DNA from: Halichondria panicea
Taxonomy: Eukaryota > Porifera > Demospongiae > Suberitida > Halichondriidae
Direction of reading: 5' to 3'
Length of the DNA stretch: 64,000 bases
NCBI RefSeq assembly: GCF_963675165.1
Contig: NC_087380.1
Span: 5,836,071-5,900,070 of the forward strand
Part shown: positions 46,661 through 57,903 of the stretch, one piece after another
Position numbering within the stretch: position 1 is the stretch's first letter
Layout: each line of letters starts with the position of its first letter
The notes under the pieces: model-generated
The model's input: the letters and a program-made list of their open reading frames with translations, nothing else
Database searches by the model: none
Told to the model about the DNA's origin: nothing
Made by a program: the position numbers and the translations under genes

Positions 46661-47729
46661 ACGGTGGCCCTGAAGGTCACTCAGCAGTTGTGTTCTCAAC
46701 TTGGTGTTCTGCACTTGAGCTTCGCTAGTTGAGCCTTGCGCTAGTTGAGTGATCGCTAGTTGAGCTTCGCTAGTTGAGCCTTCGCTAGTTGAGACTTCGC
46801 TAGTTGAGTCTTCGATAGTTGACGACCTTTGACCTATGGGTGTGGTTTGATGCACTAAAGGTACGTACGTACGTACATGCAGGCAAGTGGCAAGATCCAA
46901 GCTTTACAATGACAGTATACAGCACTACAGTATATTTATCAAGAGATATAGATATAGACAACAACTAGAGCTACAAGACAAGTTGTACAGAAATACAGGC
47001 CAGAAATTATGGCCTGGGCATATTAATATTACATGTTCTGTTTTGTGAAGTTAGTGAAAGAATAATTATTACTCAAAGAAGAATATTACTCAAAGAAGTA
47101 CTCATGACAATGTACGTGAGGGCAACTCAATAAATATTCAATAAACAAAAGAGCAAATGATTTGACTGATGAAGATGTGTATCAGGTTGCACAATGAATA
47201 CCAGATGAGATAGATCTACAGGTTCACTATAGTTAAACTCTTCTTACTTCACTTCAGTGGCTAGCCAGCTAGCTATTCTTGATCTTGCAAGCTATTTCTC
47301 ATTAATATGGTCTCGCTTGCTAGGTAGCTGCAGTTACCAACAAACCACACCCATAGGTCAAAGGTCGTAAACTATCGAAGACTCAACTATAGCGAAGGCT
47401 CAACTAGCGATCACTCAACTAGCGATCACTCAACTAGCGAAGGCTCAACTAGCGAAGACTCAACTAGCGAAGACTCAACTAGCAAAGGCTCAACTAGCGA
47501 TCGCTAGTTGTAGCGATCACTCAACTAGCGATCACTCAACTAGCAATCACTCAACTAGTGAAAACTCAACTAGCGAAGGCTCAACTAGCGAAGACTCAAC
47601 TAGCGAAGACTCAACTATAGAGAAGGCTCAACTAGCGATCACTCAACTAGCGGAGGCTCAACTAGCAAAGCTCAAGTGCAGAACACCAAGTTGAGAACAC
47701 AACTGCTGAGTGACCTTCAGGGCCACCGA
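46661..47729. mobile_element. Foldback/Galileo-like element with minisatellite arms and 8-bp target duplication
   Basis: The outer ends CGGTGGCCCTGAAGGTCACT and AGTGACCTTCAGGGCCACCG are inverted. Direct ATTTTTGT lies at 46653-46660 and 47730-47737. Each arm then consists of a 15-bp minisatellite (TCAACTAGCGAAGAC and variants with GATCAC or GAAGGC): about seven units on the left, about eighteen on the right, in opposite orientation. Inner arm ends are again unique (GACCTTTGACCTATGGGTGT / ACACCCATAGGTCAAAGGTC). The 480-bp middle has no transposase. Arms of tandem repeats are the hallmark of Drosophila Foldback and Galileo elements. Confidence 0.9.
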
Positions 47730-47788
47730 ATTTTTGTCATAGTAAGCTGGTTTTGAAAAGCAGACTTTTTGTGTACCCATTTAGAAAT

Positions 47789-48040
47789 TTATATCAATGA
47801 TTGAATGTAGGTAAATGTCTCTTTGTATTCATTGATAGTTGGTTCATCGTATCGGCACAGTAATTTACGATAGAACTTTGCTACATTTTCATAATTCTCT
47901 ATCATGTCCGTGACTGTATTGGAATACTCAACGGTACAGACAGAGCTCCTCTCAAGAATTTGCCTGTCCAAACTGCTTTTTACTGCTTGGAGGGGTCTCA
48001 CTAACTGTTGATACCTTGTTGTGACTGTTCCACTAGCCAT
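47789..48040 (-). CDS. Hypothetical 83-residue protein
   Basis: An ATG-initiated frame (MASGTVTTRYQQLVRPLQAV) with a helical, soluble composition, ending YKETFTYIQSLI and TAA. It lies 60 bp outside the 46661 foldback element and inside the outer inverted repeat. No family recognised. It could be the first exon of a gene whose continuation was disrupted, or chance. Confidence 0.35.
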   Translation of the reverse strand: MASGTVTTRYQQLVRPLQAVKSSLDRQILERSSVCTVEYSNTVTDMIENYENVAKFYRKLLCRYDEPTINEYKETFTYIQSLI

Positions 48041-48199
48041 TGCTAATACATGGAGCTCAGTACCTAGTTTATAGCCTAGTACTAGCTAGAAGCATGGGCT
48101 GGAGGAAATAAAGAAGAAAACATTGACCGAAACGCGGATCCTCAATGTTATTTACGTAGCATTTCCCATCCCTCTCCATTCTTATATCTATGGTAAAGT

Positions 48200-49112
48200 C
48201 GAGTCAAAATACCCTGCATGATGCAAGAATTAACTCAAAGCAAAAGAGGGGAAGGGCGTTTATTCAAGATGTCATTTTCGGATGTCTCTGTGATGAGAGC
48301 TGACTCGTAAGCTAGCTAGAACGTGAGCAACAAACAAGGTAAGCAGGCAACCCTAACTGGATCTATTATGCAAAATACAACTTCATATTAACATTCATAT
48401 TGCAGGAAATGGAACAAAAGGGTCCAAGTTCACCTCTCAGCATGATCAAACAATTAAGGTACCTGTCTTTTCAGATGGATATATCACCATGCAGCTATAA
48501 TTATAGCTACCATGCACTGTATAGTACAAGCTATAGCTATAGCAATAAACGAAATTAGCTGAATCAATTCTAAATGTTCACTATAATAATTATGATAACG
48601 AAGTGATATTATCACTTCGCATAATTGGAAAAAAGTGCTTCAATTCGAGACAAAAATCTGCAGTTGAGTATGCGCTTAAAATAAAGATACGGAAACTGTA
48701 TACGAACTTACCAGAACGAGCTAGGGTTACCAATTGGCTTGTCTCTATTATGTGTTTGTCCCAATATACGATAATGTATTTTATATTCGGTGGCATCAGT
48801 GATGCCTGTCTGTCAGCCACAACTTATTATGTCATCACCTACTGTAAAGCTTGAATATAATAAATTATTCTAGTGCTGAGCTATAACTAACTATAAGTAT
48901 AGAGTATACGTAGCAACACTTCATGGAAAAATTTTGCTATGCACTATTCTGCAAATGGCATTCTATAGATTGCATAAATTCAATAAAACGTGGCTAGAAG
49001 CCTATATAATTACAATTGTATATAGAAACTCTTTTGCACGAATATCGGTGCACACCGAGGCACAATTAGGCACAATTATATGCATGCACTTATGCACTAG
49101 TTGTTTTTTTAC
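48200..49112. other. Region beyond the last recognised exon of Death-lipase copy 2
   Basis: No convincing further exon with a lipase histidine was found. 48594-48625 has a short palindrome (GAAGTGATATTATCACTTC). 48850-49075 is a member of the CACCGAGGCA repeat family seen at 500-675. Confidence 0.45.
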
Positions 49113-51419
49113 CTTTATAAACATCTCAAAAGAAAGTTGATCGATAGAAGGAAGAGAAGCAAACTCGTAGAATGCAGTCAATTCTTGACTTTCAAGATTC
49201 TTGAACACCAGACCTTTAGAAGGATCCATCAAAACTGAGTATACATCTCCTATAGTTGTCAGCTTAGGTAGGCGGGCCAGAAACTGTGGAAGAGCTTTGC
49301 CCAGTACAGACTTAATGGAAGCAAGTGCATTCGGTGCATCCAAATCGGTACCCTGTAAAGTGCATCATTCACAGCATTGCGTTAAGGGCTTAGCAAACCT
49401 TAGAGTTACCACTGTCCTGGAAAATACCAAAGTTGCATGTTAAATCTGAGGTGAAACTTCCTTGGAAATTCTGCAAAAAGGTATCTATTTGTGCTATGCA
49501 GTATAACTTTATTACCTCCAGTGATTTCCGAAGACTGGGGAGCAGCACCTCAGAACCCACCTCCTCACAACGGGGGTCCAAAAACATGCACAATTTGGGG
49601 ATGGGGTCAGAGTCCAACATAATTGAATGGACAGTGCTCCCAAACTGAGGGGTCTCTTCCATTGCCATGGTAACCACAGGGAGGGTGATCATTGGGGCAC
49701 CTAGTGTGATGCAGGCAACATTCTCTTGCAAAGATTCCACACTGAGGAGTGGCTCTCTCCACATCCTAGCAGCCACTGCTTTGGCCAGTAGACCCCCAAA
49801 TGAGAAACCTATAGGAAGTACATGATTTGTTGTAATGTTGAACAATGCCTCTGAAAATATGTGGCGTGTCAGACAGTAGAAGATTTTACAACAAGTGAAA
49901 CAGGTTTACCACTGCTATTACCATGCATACCTGTGAATACAATTCGATATCCGTCGTGCAATTGACGAACAAAGAATCGCAGTGGAATCCTATCACTTTG
50001 TATCTGAATTCCTGTGTATACAAATTTTGTAAAATTTAGTGTTATAGCCCATCAGAATGTACGTACCTTGTTCAAAAGAAGTGAATTTCTTCATCCAGTC
50101 TGAGAGGAATGGCTCACTCCGGAAAGCAACATAGAACACTTTTTCCTGTCTAGCGATGAGGTAGCGATCGACATCTTCTCTGTCTTGTGATCGAGAGAGT
50201 GACGCTTCTTCGAGGGAGTGCTCAGGAAACCTCTTGTTGAAGAAATCTTTGTAGTCGGCAACAGTGCAAGTGCTAGTGGCTAGACTACACAAGCAAGCAT
50301 GGTAGACAATATCTTTACTGAAGAGTGGTAAAACCTCTTCTTTAATGGGGAGTTTTTGCTCCTCTAGAGGCTGGCTTGCCTCTTTATCTAATAAACCAAT
50401 TTCTCTCAAAGCCCATTCGTAAATGCTGTTGTCTACAAGCAGGTCACAGCTATACATCTTAGCAAGGACTTTCCTGACACTGTCGGGCCCAATTCCAGAT
50501 TTCAACGTGTCCTTTATAAAGCCGAGCAAGGCTCTTTTTACACACCGTACATTCTGTTGCTCATCCTCTTCAGAATCTATTAGAAGTGTCTTAATTGATT
50601 CCAACTGTTTTCGCAGTTTCTGTGAAAGAGCCTCAAGGAGGTGAGAATTGCCTGCAAAGGATGAAACCAACACATATAGATTACTTTGTGCAACAGGGGG
50701 TGGTGATATACCTTCCTCTGCCAGCAATACATCTTTGGCACTTGATTCATCTAAAAGAAGAACACAATAATTGATACAGAGGATTTCAGGTTGGTTGGCA
50801 GAAGTTAAAAGTTGAAGTGCACGCAACCATGTCCACATACTGTGTGTTTCTCCCTACTAATGTAATTAGTGGTCATGGTTGACTGCACTTCAACGTTTAA
50901 TGTCAGCTTACGATTTAAAATGTGATCCTTCGCTATGGCAATAGCATGTGCTTTGTTGTTTCCACCAGCAGAATGCTCTACTGCTTTGATTATCTTCAGC
51001 CATGTTGGCTCTCCGTGCTTTTTGGTGTCATAGCCCATACGCACATACTCTGCTACTGTGTCAGCTAAACAATCCTGAACATCTCCCTTGTGTGTGCTCT
51101 CGAACTCATCCAACTTGTTACGCCTTATCCTGAGAGCTGTTCCAATAGCCTTCCATTTTGCGGCAACAGGAGAGAGAGCTTCAATTACGTCAAACATGTC
51201 CTCCTCCCCTGTGCATAGAGCCACGGAGCAGTCAGTACATTATCAGCGACACCAAACAATATTAAGGAAACCATTCATTATTATTAAATCATCATGTTCA
51301 TCTTCACTTACCAAGTGTTTTGTTATCCACTGCTGAAAGATCTGTAGCTTCGGCTGTAGCTGCTAAAGGAACAAATTAGTAAGAGAAAGAATAGCTATTA
51401 CAGACTTACCTTCAGTCAT
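49113..51419 (-). CDS. Death domain-class 3 lipase fusion protein, copy 2
   Basis: Nine exons in phase: 51410-51419, 51312-51362, 50912-51208, 50712-50750, 50067-50651, 49931-50011, 49516-49808, 49399-49470, 49113-49352 (about 556 codons). Same domains as copy 1: Death domain (AAKWKAIGTALRIRRNKLDE, EPTWLKIIKAVEHSAGG), lipase strand VFYVAFRSEPFLSDW, elbow GFSFGG, CITLGAP, LDSDPIP. The elbow Ser and the Asp are kept; the third catalytic residue is not visible before the AAG|GTAAAA donor at 49113. The 60-nt intron 50652-50711 is a multiple of three without a stop. The head-to-head start with PPWD1, 132 bp away, implies a shared promoter. Differences from copy 1 are spread over the protein and both frames stay open, so both copies are probably under selection. 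Confidence 0.75.
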
Positions 51420-51551
51420 GGTTAAGTTTCTGTGATCACAGTACAGATAGATGTATGCTGTGATAAATACGCCCAGTTTTGTAGAAGTGGGCGTGTGCAG
51501 TAAGTTTTGTCAAAGAGGTGTGTGCCAGGGCGGGGCTGTGCATCGGAAAGC
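51420..51551. promoter_or_regulatory. Bidirectional promoter of Death-lipase copy 2 and PPWD1
   Basis: Only 132 bp separate the two divergent ATGs. The interval contains GTAGAAGTGGGCGTGTGCAG and GGGCGGGGCTGTGC, GC-box-like motifs that are also kept in the relic at 3940-4010. No TATA box is evident. Confidence 0.55.
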
Positions 51552-54500
51552 ATGGCTACTGAGCTTGAGAATGAGAGGGACGGTAGAAAGCGAAAGATTA
51601 GCGCTGGGTCTCCTCCACCTGCAGAAGAAGAGGTAATTGGACCTATGCCAGTGGCTCCTGAGAATGCAGCCAAGAAGAGGAAGAAAGGTGACCTAGCTGC
51701 TGCAATGGAAGTAAAAATTGTTTGCCAGTGGCGGAATTGGATTCATTGAGCATGAGTAGTCTATTGTAACAACAACATTGAGACCACTGACTATAGATTA
51801 TCTTAGTGAATAATCTTTATCCATTCACCAGATACTTTCTGACAAACATTTTCGTCACCTCAGCAACTGTTAAGTTTTTTCGTCAATGCACTCATGTACA
51901 CACAGTTCTCCCCTATGAGAAGATGTACCTTGACAACCTGCCGTGTGCTGAGATGTACCAAACCAGCTACATGCATCGCGACGTCATCACACACCTCATC
52001 TCCACCAAGTCAGTGCAGGCCCATGACTAGTTAGTCATCAGTACAGTGCTACATAGCATATTGTACTTGTAACACCTCCTTTAAGTATAGTTGACCAATT
52101 AATGTTCCTTGGCTGTAATTGTTTGTTACTTGACAGTATTTCTTGTTACATATTGAATAGGGTGCTTACTCTTGCAATGACAGTACTTCTTGTTACATAT
52201 TGAATAGGGTGCTTACTCTTGCAATGACATGTATTTTAAATAAGGTAAATTATTACTGACTGTACATTTGCCACAGGACTGACTTCCTGGTGACAGGCAG
52301 TCAGGATGGCCACGTTAAGTTCTGGAAGAAGCAAGAGGAGGGGATAGAGTTTGTCAAACATTTCAGAGCTCACCTTGGTAAATTGTTTTGTTAGTCACGT
52401 GTATTAGCTAGCCAGTACTGTGCTTGAATGTACACTACCGTATATCGGGGAATTTTCGTGGGGTAAAATTTAGTTCAATTCGAATATATAAATAAGCATT
52501 GCATGCGTTCCAGTAACGTTTTCGTGGAGGTCAGCTTGCCCATGAAAATATCGAAAATTTCACGCTATACGGTACTGTCATATGTATAGGTCAACGTTAA
52601 TTTGCCCGTAAAACCCACTATAGTTATTATCCATGTTCACATTAGGAAACCAAAGCCTACATGTATGTGGAAATGGATTACCACTCCGAACACCAATCCT
52701 AGAAGCTATCGATTAGAGTCAGGAGCTTGTGTCACAGTTACATGTATAATAATTATGGTTATAATTTCTATGGTTTTTTGGCTACAGAAAATGTGACACT
52801 CTCACACTAGCTCCACCCTCACCCCCACAGGCAGGATCAACGGCATGTCAGTGAGTGCGGACGGACTGCTCCTCTGTACTACGTCTGATGACAAGGCTCT
52901 CAAGATATTCGATGTTATCAACTTTGGTGAGCACAATTATCTTCATACACAATCTGTTAAAATACATGTAGCTGGGTGTGTAAAATATACACAACGTGTA
53001 CTAGCTGATCTTCACCCATAATTATATTGTATTGTAGCTGGTAATTTTTCGTTGGTGCAAATTTTTATATGAACTACACCCAATTAGTATTCTAAATGAA
53101 AGCACCGCGGGTGCTGATGCCTCGGTGGAGGTGCCAAAGCTACATAACATAAAGCTACTAATAACTAGCTTTTATACACACATTAATTATAATGAATTTT
53201 GCTGCATGCAGAATATAGAATCACAGGGAAAACTCAAAGAGTGGGTAATGATCGACCATGATTGTTGTTAAAAACGATTGATGCCAAAAGTTCAAGTAAT
53301 GGCTGCAAGTCAGCGCAGCAGAGCCTTGCAGCTCTCTTCTCACTCTTGCAGCTACCAATAGCTATTGGTAGCGTTCTAATGCAGAGCTAACTACTAAGTA
53401 GAGTAGCAACACTCGGTGAACAAGTTTTGCTACGGACTGACTCTTCTGAAAAGGCTGCAATGGCATTCCAAGTAAGCAAAACTAGGCATAACTCGAGAAC
53501 GAAGCTTTATTTTGCAAATCCACAAATACCAAGCCAAGAAAACATGACTAGAAGCCTATAGAAACTCTTACTTGCACTTCATTGATCCTTGAGCAGCTGA
53601 AACAGTCTACACACACAGAGACACACACACAGACAAACACACTACCGTATACCTCGCTTGCGCATGCGCACCGAGGCATAATAATTATTCATACAGCTTA
53701 GGATAGTGGTGTAGAGCCTATTTCACAGAATAATATCTGTACTGTAATACTATTTTCGGGTTACTAAATGCAAAACAAAAATTAATACGAAAATGTCCAC
53801 TCGATATACAAAAATAACCCGCTATACAGTATCTTAGACTAGAATGTGCATGTGGTGATATTTGTAGGCTTTCTTAACGGCTAATTTTGACAGTCAATAA
53901 TACATCGGTCTTATAATTCAGCTTTTGGGGAATGCGTCTTATGCATGCTGATCTAGTACATCTCTATTATTTACTTGTCCTAATAAATGCAGATATGATC
54001 AACATGTTTCGACTGAAGTTTGTGCCCACCCACTGTGTCTGGTTGTTCACTGGGGGAGCTGCTACACCTGCAGTGGCATGGTCAGTTAATTGAGTTACAA
54101 GGGCTGAATATATACGGTTTATGGCAGGTCTTGAAGGTGTGATCAGTAATTTATCATTATGTGTGCTCAATGACATGTAGAAAAGGTGAGATTATAGATA
54201 CTACTAGCCCTGAGAAACTGAGCTGTAACAACTATACATAAGTTTCGTACACTGTACTTTTCATCTAACGTCTGCCCCCCTCCCTCCAGTTGTGAGCAGG
54301 ATCGTCCGGTGATCCATGTGTACGATGGGCGGGGTGAAAACAAGGAAATAGCCATTTTGGATAACCTCCACTCCTCACCTATCACTTTCATGGAGGTACA
54401 TACAGACATCACTAGTCACTGTGCATTGAATATCACTGCATTGAATATCACTGTAAACAGTTAATTAAGGTACTTTTCTAGTTAGCTTTGAGAGGCTGTA

Positions 54501-57500
54501 CGTGACATTTATTTGTAGGCTCTATAACCATCAATTAGACAAAGTTATCAATGATGCAATTTACAGAATGCTTGGGGTGAGCCATTTCAGAATGCTTTCT
54601 GTAGCCCAGACTCGTTGTATCACACACATGTACATAATTTTATGCGTATGGTGTACCCCATCATTCAAGACCAACCCCCTTCCCCTTTACAGTATGACAG
54701 TCAACATGACATTGTCGTGTCAGGGGACCAATCGGGTATGGTTGAGTACTGGAGTGGCCCTGCACAGGAGTATGGCTTCCCCAGAGCCGCCAAGTTCCAA
54801 CACAAGATAGACACTGACCTCTACGAGTTTGCCAAGGTACACGTGTGTAAAGTGTATACAGTCTAATGTTCTTACAATAAGTAGTTTGTTCATTTCAATC
54901 CAGCCGATTACATCATGTACGCATGTACTTCATTTGATGTGTTCACTATAACTAACCATTTTTTCATGGATTGTGATTTTGGTGTATGCAAGTTTCTAGA
55001 AGATATTAATTTAGAGATGCCCCTGATTTCAGTTTTGAATAAGGTTCGGTGACTTACATGTATTGTAAGCAGAGTTCCATCTGTATAACAGTATATAGTA
55101 GTTCGGTGATGGTTAACCCTTTCTGACCTTTAATTAGAGTCTCTCTGTTAAATCCGGTGATTCCTAAAGGGCAAACCTATCAGAACTAAGACTATAAGTT
55201 ATTGAAAAGGGGTCGGTAAGTGCATGCAAACCTACAAACAAAGATTTAGGTTACCTCGATCCCATTGACCTCTTCTCCCCATCATAAACACCAATTAATG
55301 ATACAATGATACATACTGTTTTGCATGTTGGGCTCGCTCATTTTATAATTGTCCCCCTCCTCCCAGCACAAGACCACTCCCCTGTCGCTCACATTTTCAC
55401 CTAATGGTCGACTGTTTGCGGTGATATCACGTGATCGAAAGGTGAGAGTCTTCCACACACTCACGGGGAAGCTGCACAGAGTATTTGATGAGGCTCTGGA
55501 CATATTCACGGAACAACAACAGGTAACTACATGTATTTACTGTTATATGGTGTCATTGCATCAAGAGTCCACAATCAGTCTGCTGAATTTAGAAAGAGCA
55601 TGATGTAGGCCATAACTCTGACTCTGTGCAGAGGCGGCATGAACTTCTTGGCTTTCCTTCGACACTTCCAATACACAGGAGCAATCCGGAAGATTCTCAA
55701 ACCTCGTCGTTAAATATGCAGAACCGAATAGTAGTGAAATAACCGTTAGAATGAGAAAATTGACTAGCGTGAAGGCTAGCCTCACACTGCTGTTAAAGTG
55801 CTGGTCACAGCAAGGTCCAACGTTTGTTCCATCACAAGTCATTGTAGGGACGGTAGTATTTCCAACTCTTTTAAAACCGCCACAGCCAAAGCCACAATCA
55901 AGAGGTAGCTCGTTATCCATAAGAATATGCAAACAAAAGCAGACACCTACAATTGCTATTAATCCGATGAGTACAAAGAGTCGGTATTTAATTGTAGACT
56001 GGCGGTGACAGCCGCCCGAGCGTGTAGCGCGAGCGACTGGCAAACTGCCTATCAGTCACTCGTCTCAGCGGAAGTGTAATAGATCGTATGACACTACTAA
56101 ACATGAATATCGTTATAGATAATGTGGTTAAATTTTGCTATGAGATTCAGCTACTATGGAATGCACTGAATCCCCTGAAGTGTAAGTGCGGTTACAATTA
56201 CAGGGCTAATATGACGTTGAGCAATCTGATAGGCTGCAATGCTCGTTGCAGCTGAGACGAGTGACTGATAGACAGTTTGCCAGTCCCTCGCGGTACACGA
56301 GGGGCTGTCGCCGCCAGTCTAATTTAATTGCTGGATTTTTGTCAGCTGCTAAAACGTAGCATATAACTCCCATATACAACAAGCCTAGAATCATGCATAG
56401 AACGAGAAAGACAGTGCTTAGTGTGACACTTGTACCAGAGCATAAGTCTTCTGAGCTCTCAATCATTGCGATAATTGCCGAGTATAGTATGTCAATTTTA
56501 AGGATCACAGTGAGTGCATCGATAGCAGTACACCAGTGCTTTTCATCCAATTCTTTGTTCTTCCTAGAGGCTATAGCCGAATCAATTTTCTCCCTTAGTA
56601 CATGGCTTATTTGAGGCCCCAATAGGAAAATCACTAGAGCTATTCCAATGAATACAGTGCCCACAATTTGAGCAGCTTCCAGATCTCCTCCATAGAAAAC
56701 AACCAACTGCGTGATATTGTCACCAACAAAATATAAGATGGCCCCAATATGTTGCAGTATTAGTGAGAATATACGGTACGTATACCATTCTTTAGTTAGC
56801 TTCAGATGAAAGATTGTTATGACAATCGATAGAGCCAGGAACAGTACAATCATCAATGCGAACATGGCGTATGCTGCACCAACACTTTGACTGCTTAGCA
56901 TGATGCTCTCTTGTATGATAGTGTGGAGCATGTTGACTAGCAGTAGGGACACGAGCACTCCTCGGCACTCTGGGAGGTCCTGTGAGAGGGGAGAGGATAT
57001 GTACTCTGAATATTTAATTGTCAACTTTTTGAACTGCAAGTAATAAGGGCCATATTGTTTTTGCTAGCAAGATTGCCAGAAAATATTGCAGTAGTACAAT
57101 TAATTGTTTCTATAACATTCTGATAATTGACTGACTTACTGCCATTGCAAAACTTGCACTTGTACGAGGTGTAGTAGTAGTCTCTGTGTAAACTTGATCT
57201 GGCTTAGCTGTTGATCTGGCTTAACTGTTACATGTAATTCTGCTTGTTTATATAAATACCAAAGTGCAATTGTCAGCAAATACACAGTACTGATGAGATT
57301 CATTGTCCTAGCCATTAATTGTACACACCATAGTTATTTGTTGACTTGACATTATTCACTAATGTACATGTATAATCTTACACACTGCACACACAATATA
57401 GAAAACACCACAGCTGCCCAATATGGAGTTTGGTCGTCGCCTGGCTACAGAGAGAGAGCTAGACAAATCACCAGCTTTCTCTCTCTCCAATACAAGTAAG

Positions 57501-57872
57501 TGGACACACTCTGAAAGGGCGTGTTCGTTCGTATGTAGATGTTTTCCCTGTGCATGTACAGTACATGTATATAGTTAGTTGTTATCATAATGGCATTATC
57601 TGGTGGGACTTTCCTGGGGAAATGCCTTACAAAATACAGGGCAGATTATCTTCCCCCATTGTATTTCCCCAGGAAAGTCCCACCAGATAATGCTATAACA
57701 TCTAACTATCTATTATCTTCCCCCATTGTGGGTACTAGATTATGTAGTGTACCAGTGTCTATGCACCAACGAGTGTAGATTATCAATGTGTATTTTTGTG
57801 TCATATTGCAGTGTTTGATGAGACTGGCAACTTCCTGATGTTCGCCAGCATGGTAGGGATCAAAGGTCAGTC

Positions 57873-57903
<31 letters not shown>

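Larger units (their letters stand above)
46234..48195. mobile_element. Outer inverted repeat enclosing the minisatellite foldback element
   Basis: ATAGATATAAGAAGGGAGAG followed by GGATGGGAAA at 46234 is inverted at 48160-48195 (TTTCCCATCCCTCTCC...TTCTTATATCTAT). GATCCGTGTTTCG at 46310 pairs with CGAAACGCGGATC at 48130. The 2-kb unit contains the 46661 element and one small ORF. It may be an older element or an inverted duplication. Confidence 0.6.

Noticed and set aside
46586-46900. 104-codon minus-strand frame rich in STSEGSTSEA repeats
   Set aside because: It is just the 15-bp minisatellite of the foldback element read in one frame; unit length divisible by three keeps it open.
48590-48820. 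76-codon minus-strand frame as the missing C-terminal lipase exon
   Set aside because: It contains no lipase-like histidine motif, no matching acceptor phase could be shown, and a palindrome at 48594-48625 suggests repeat origin.
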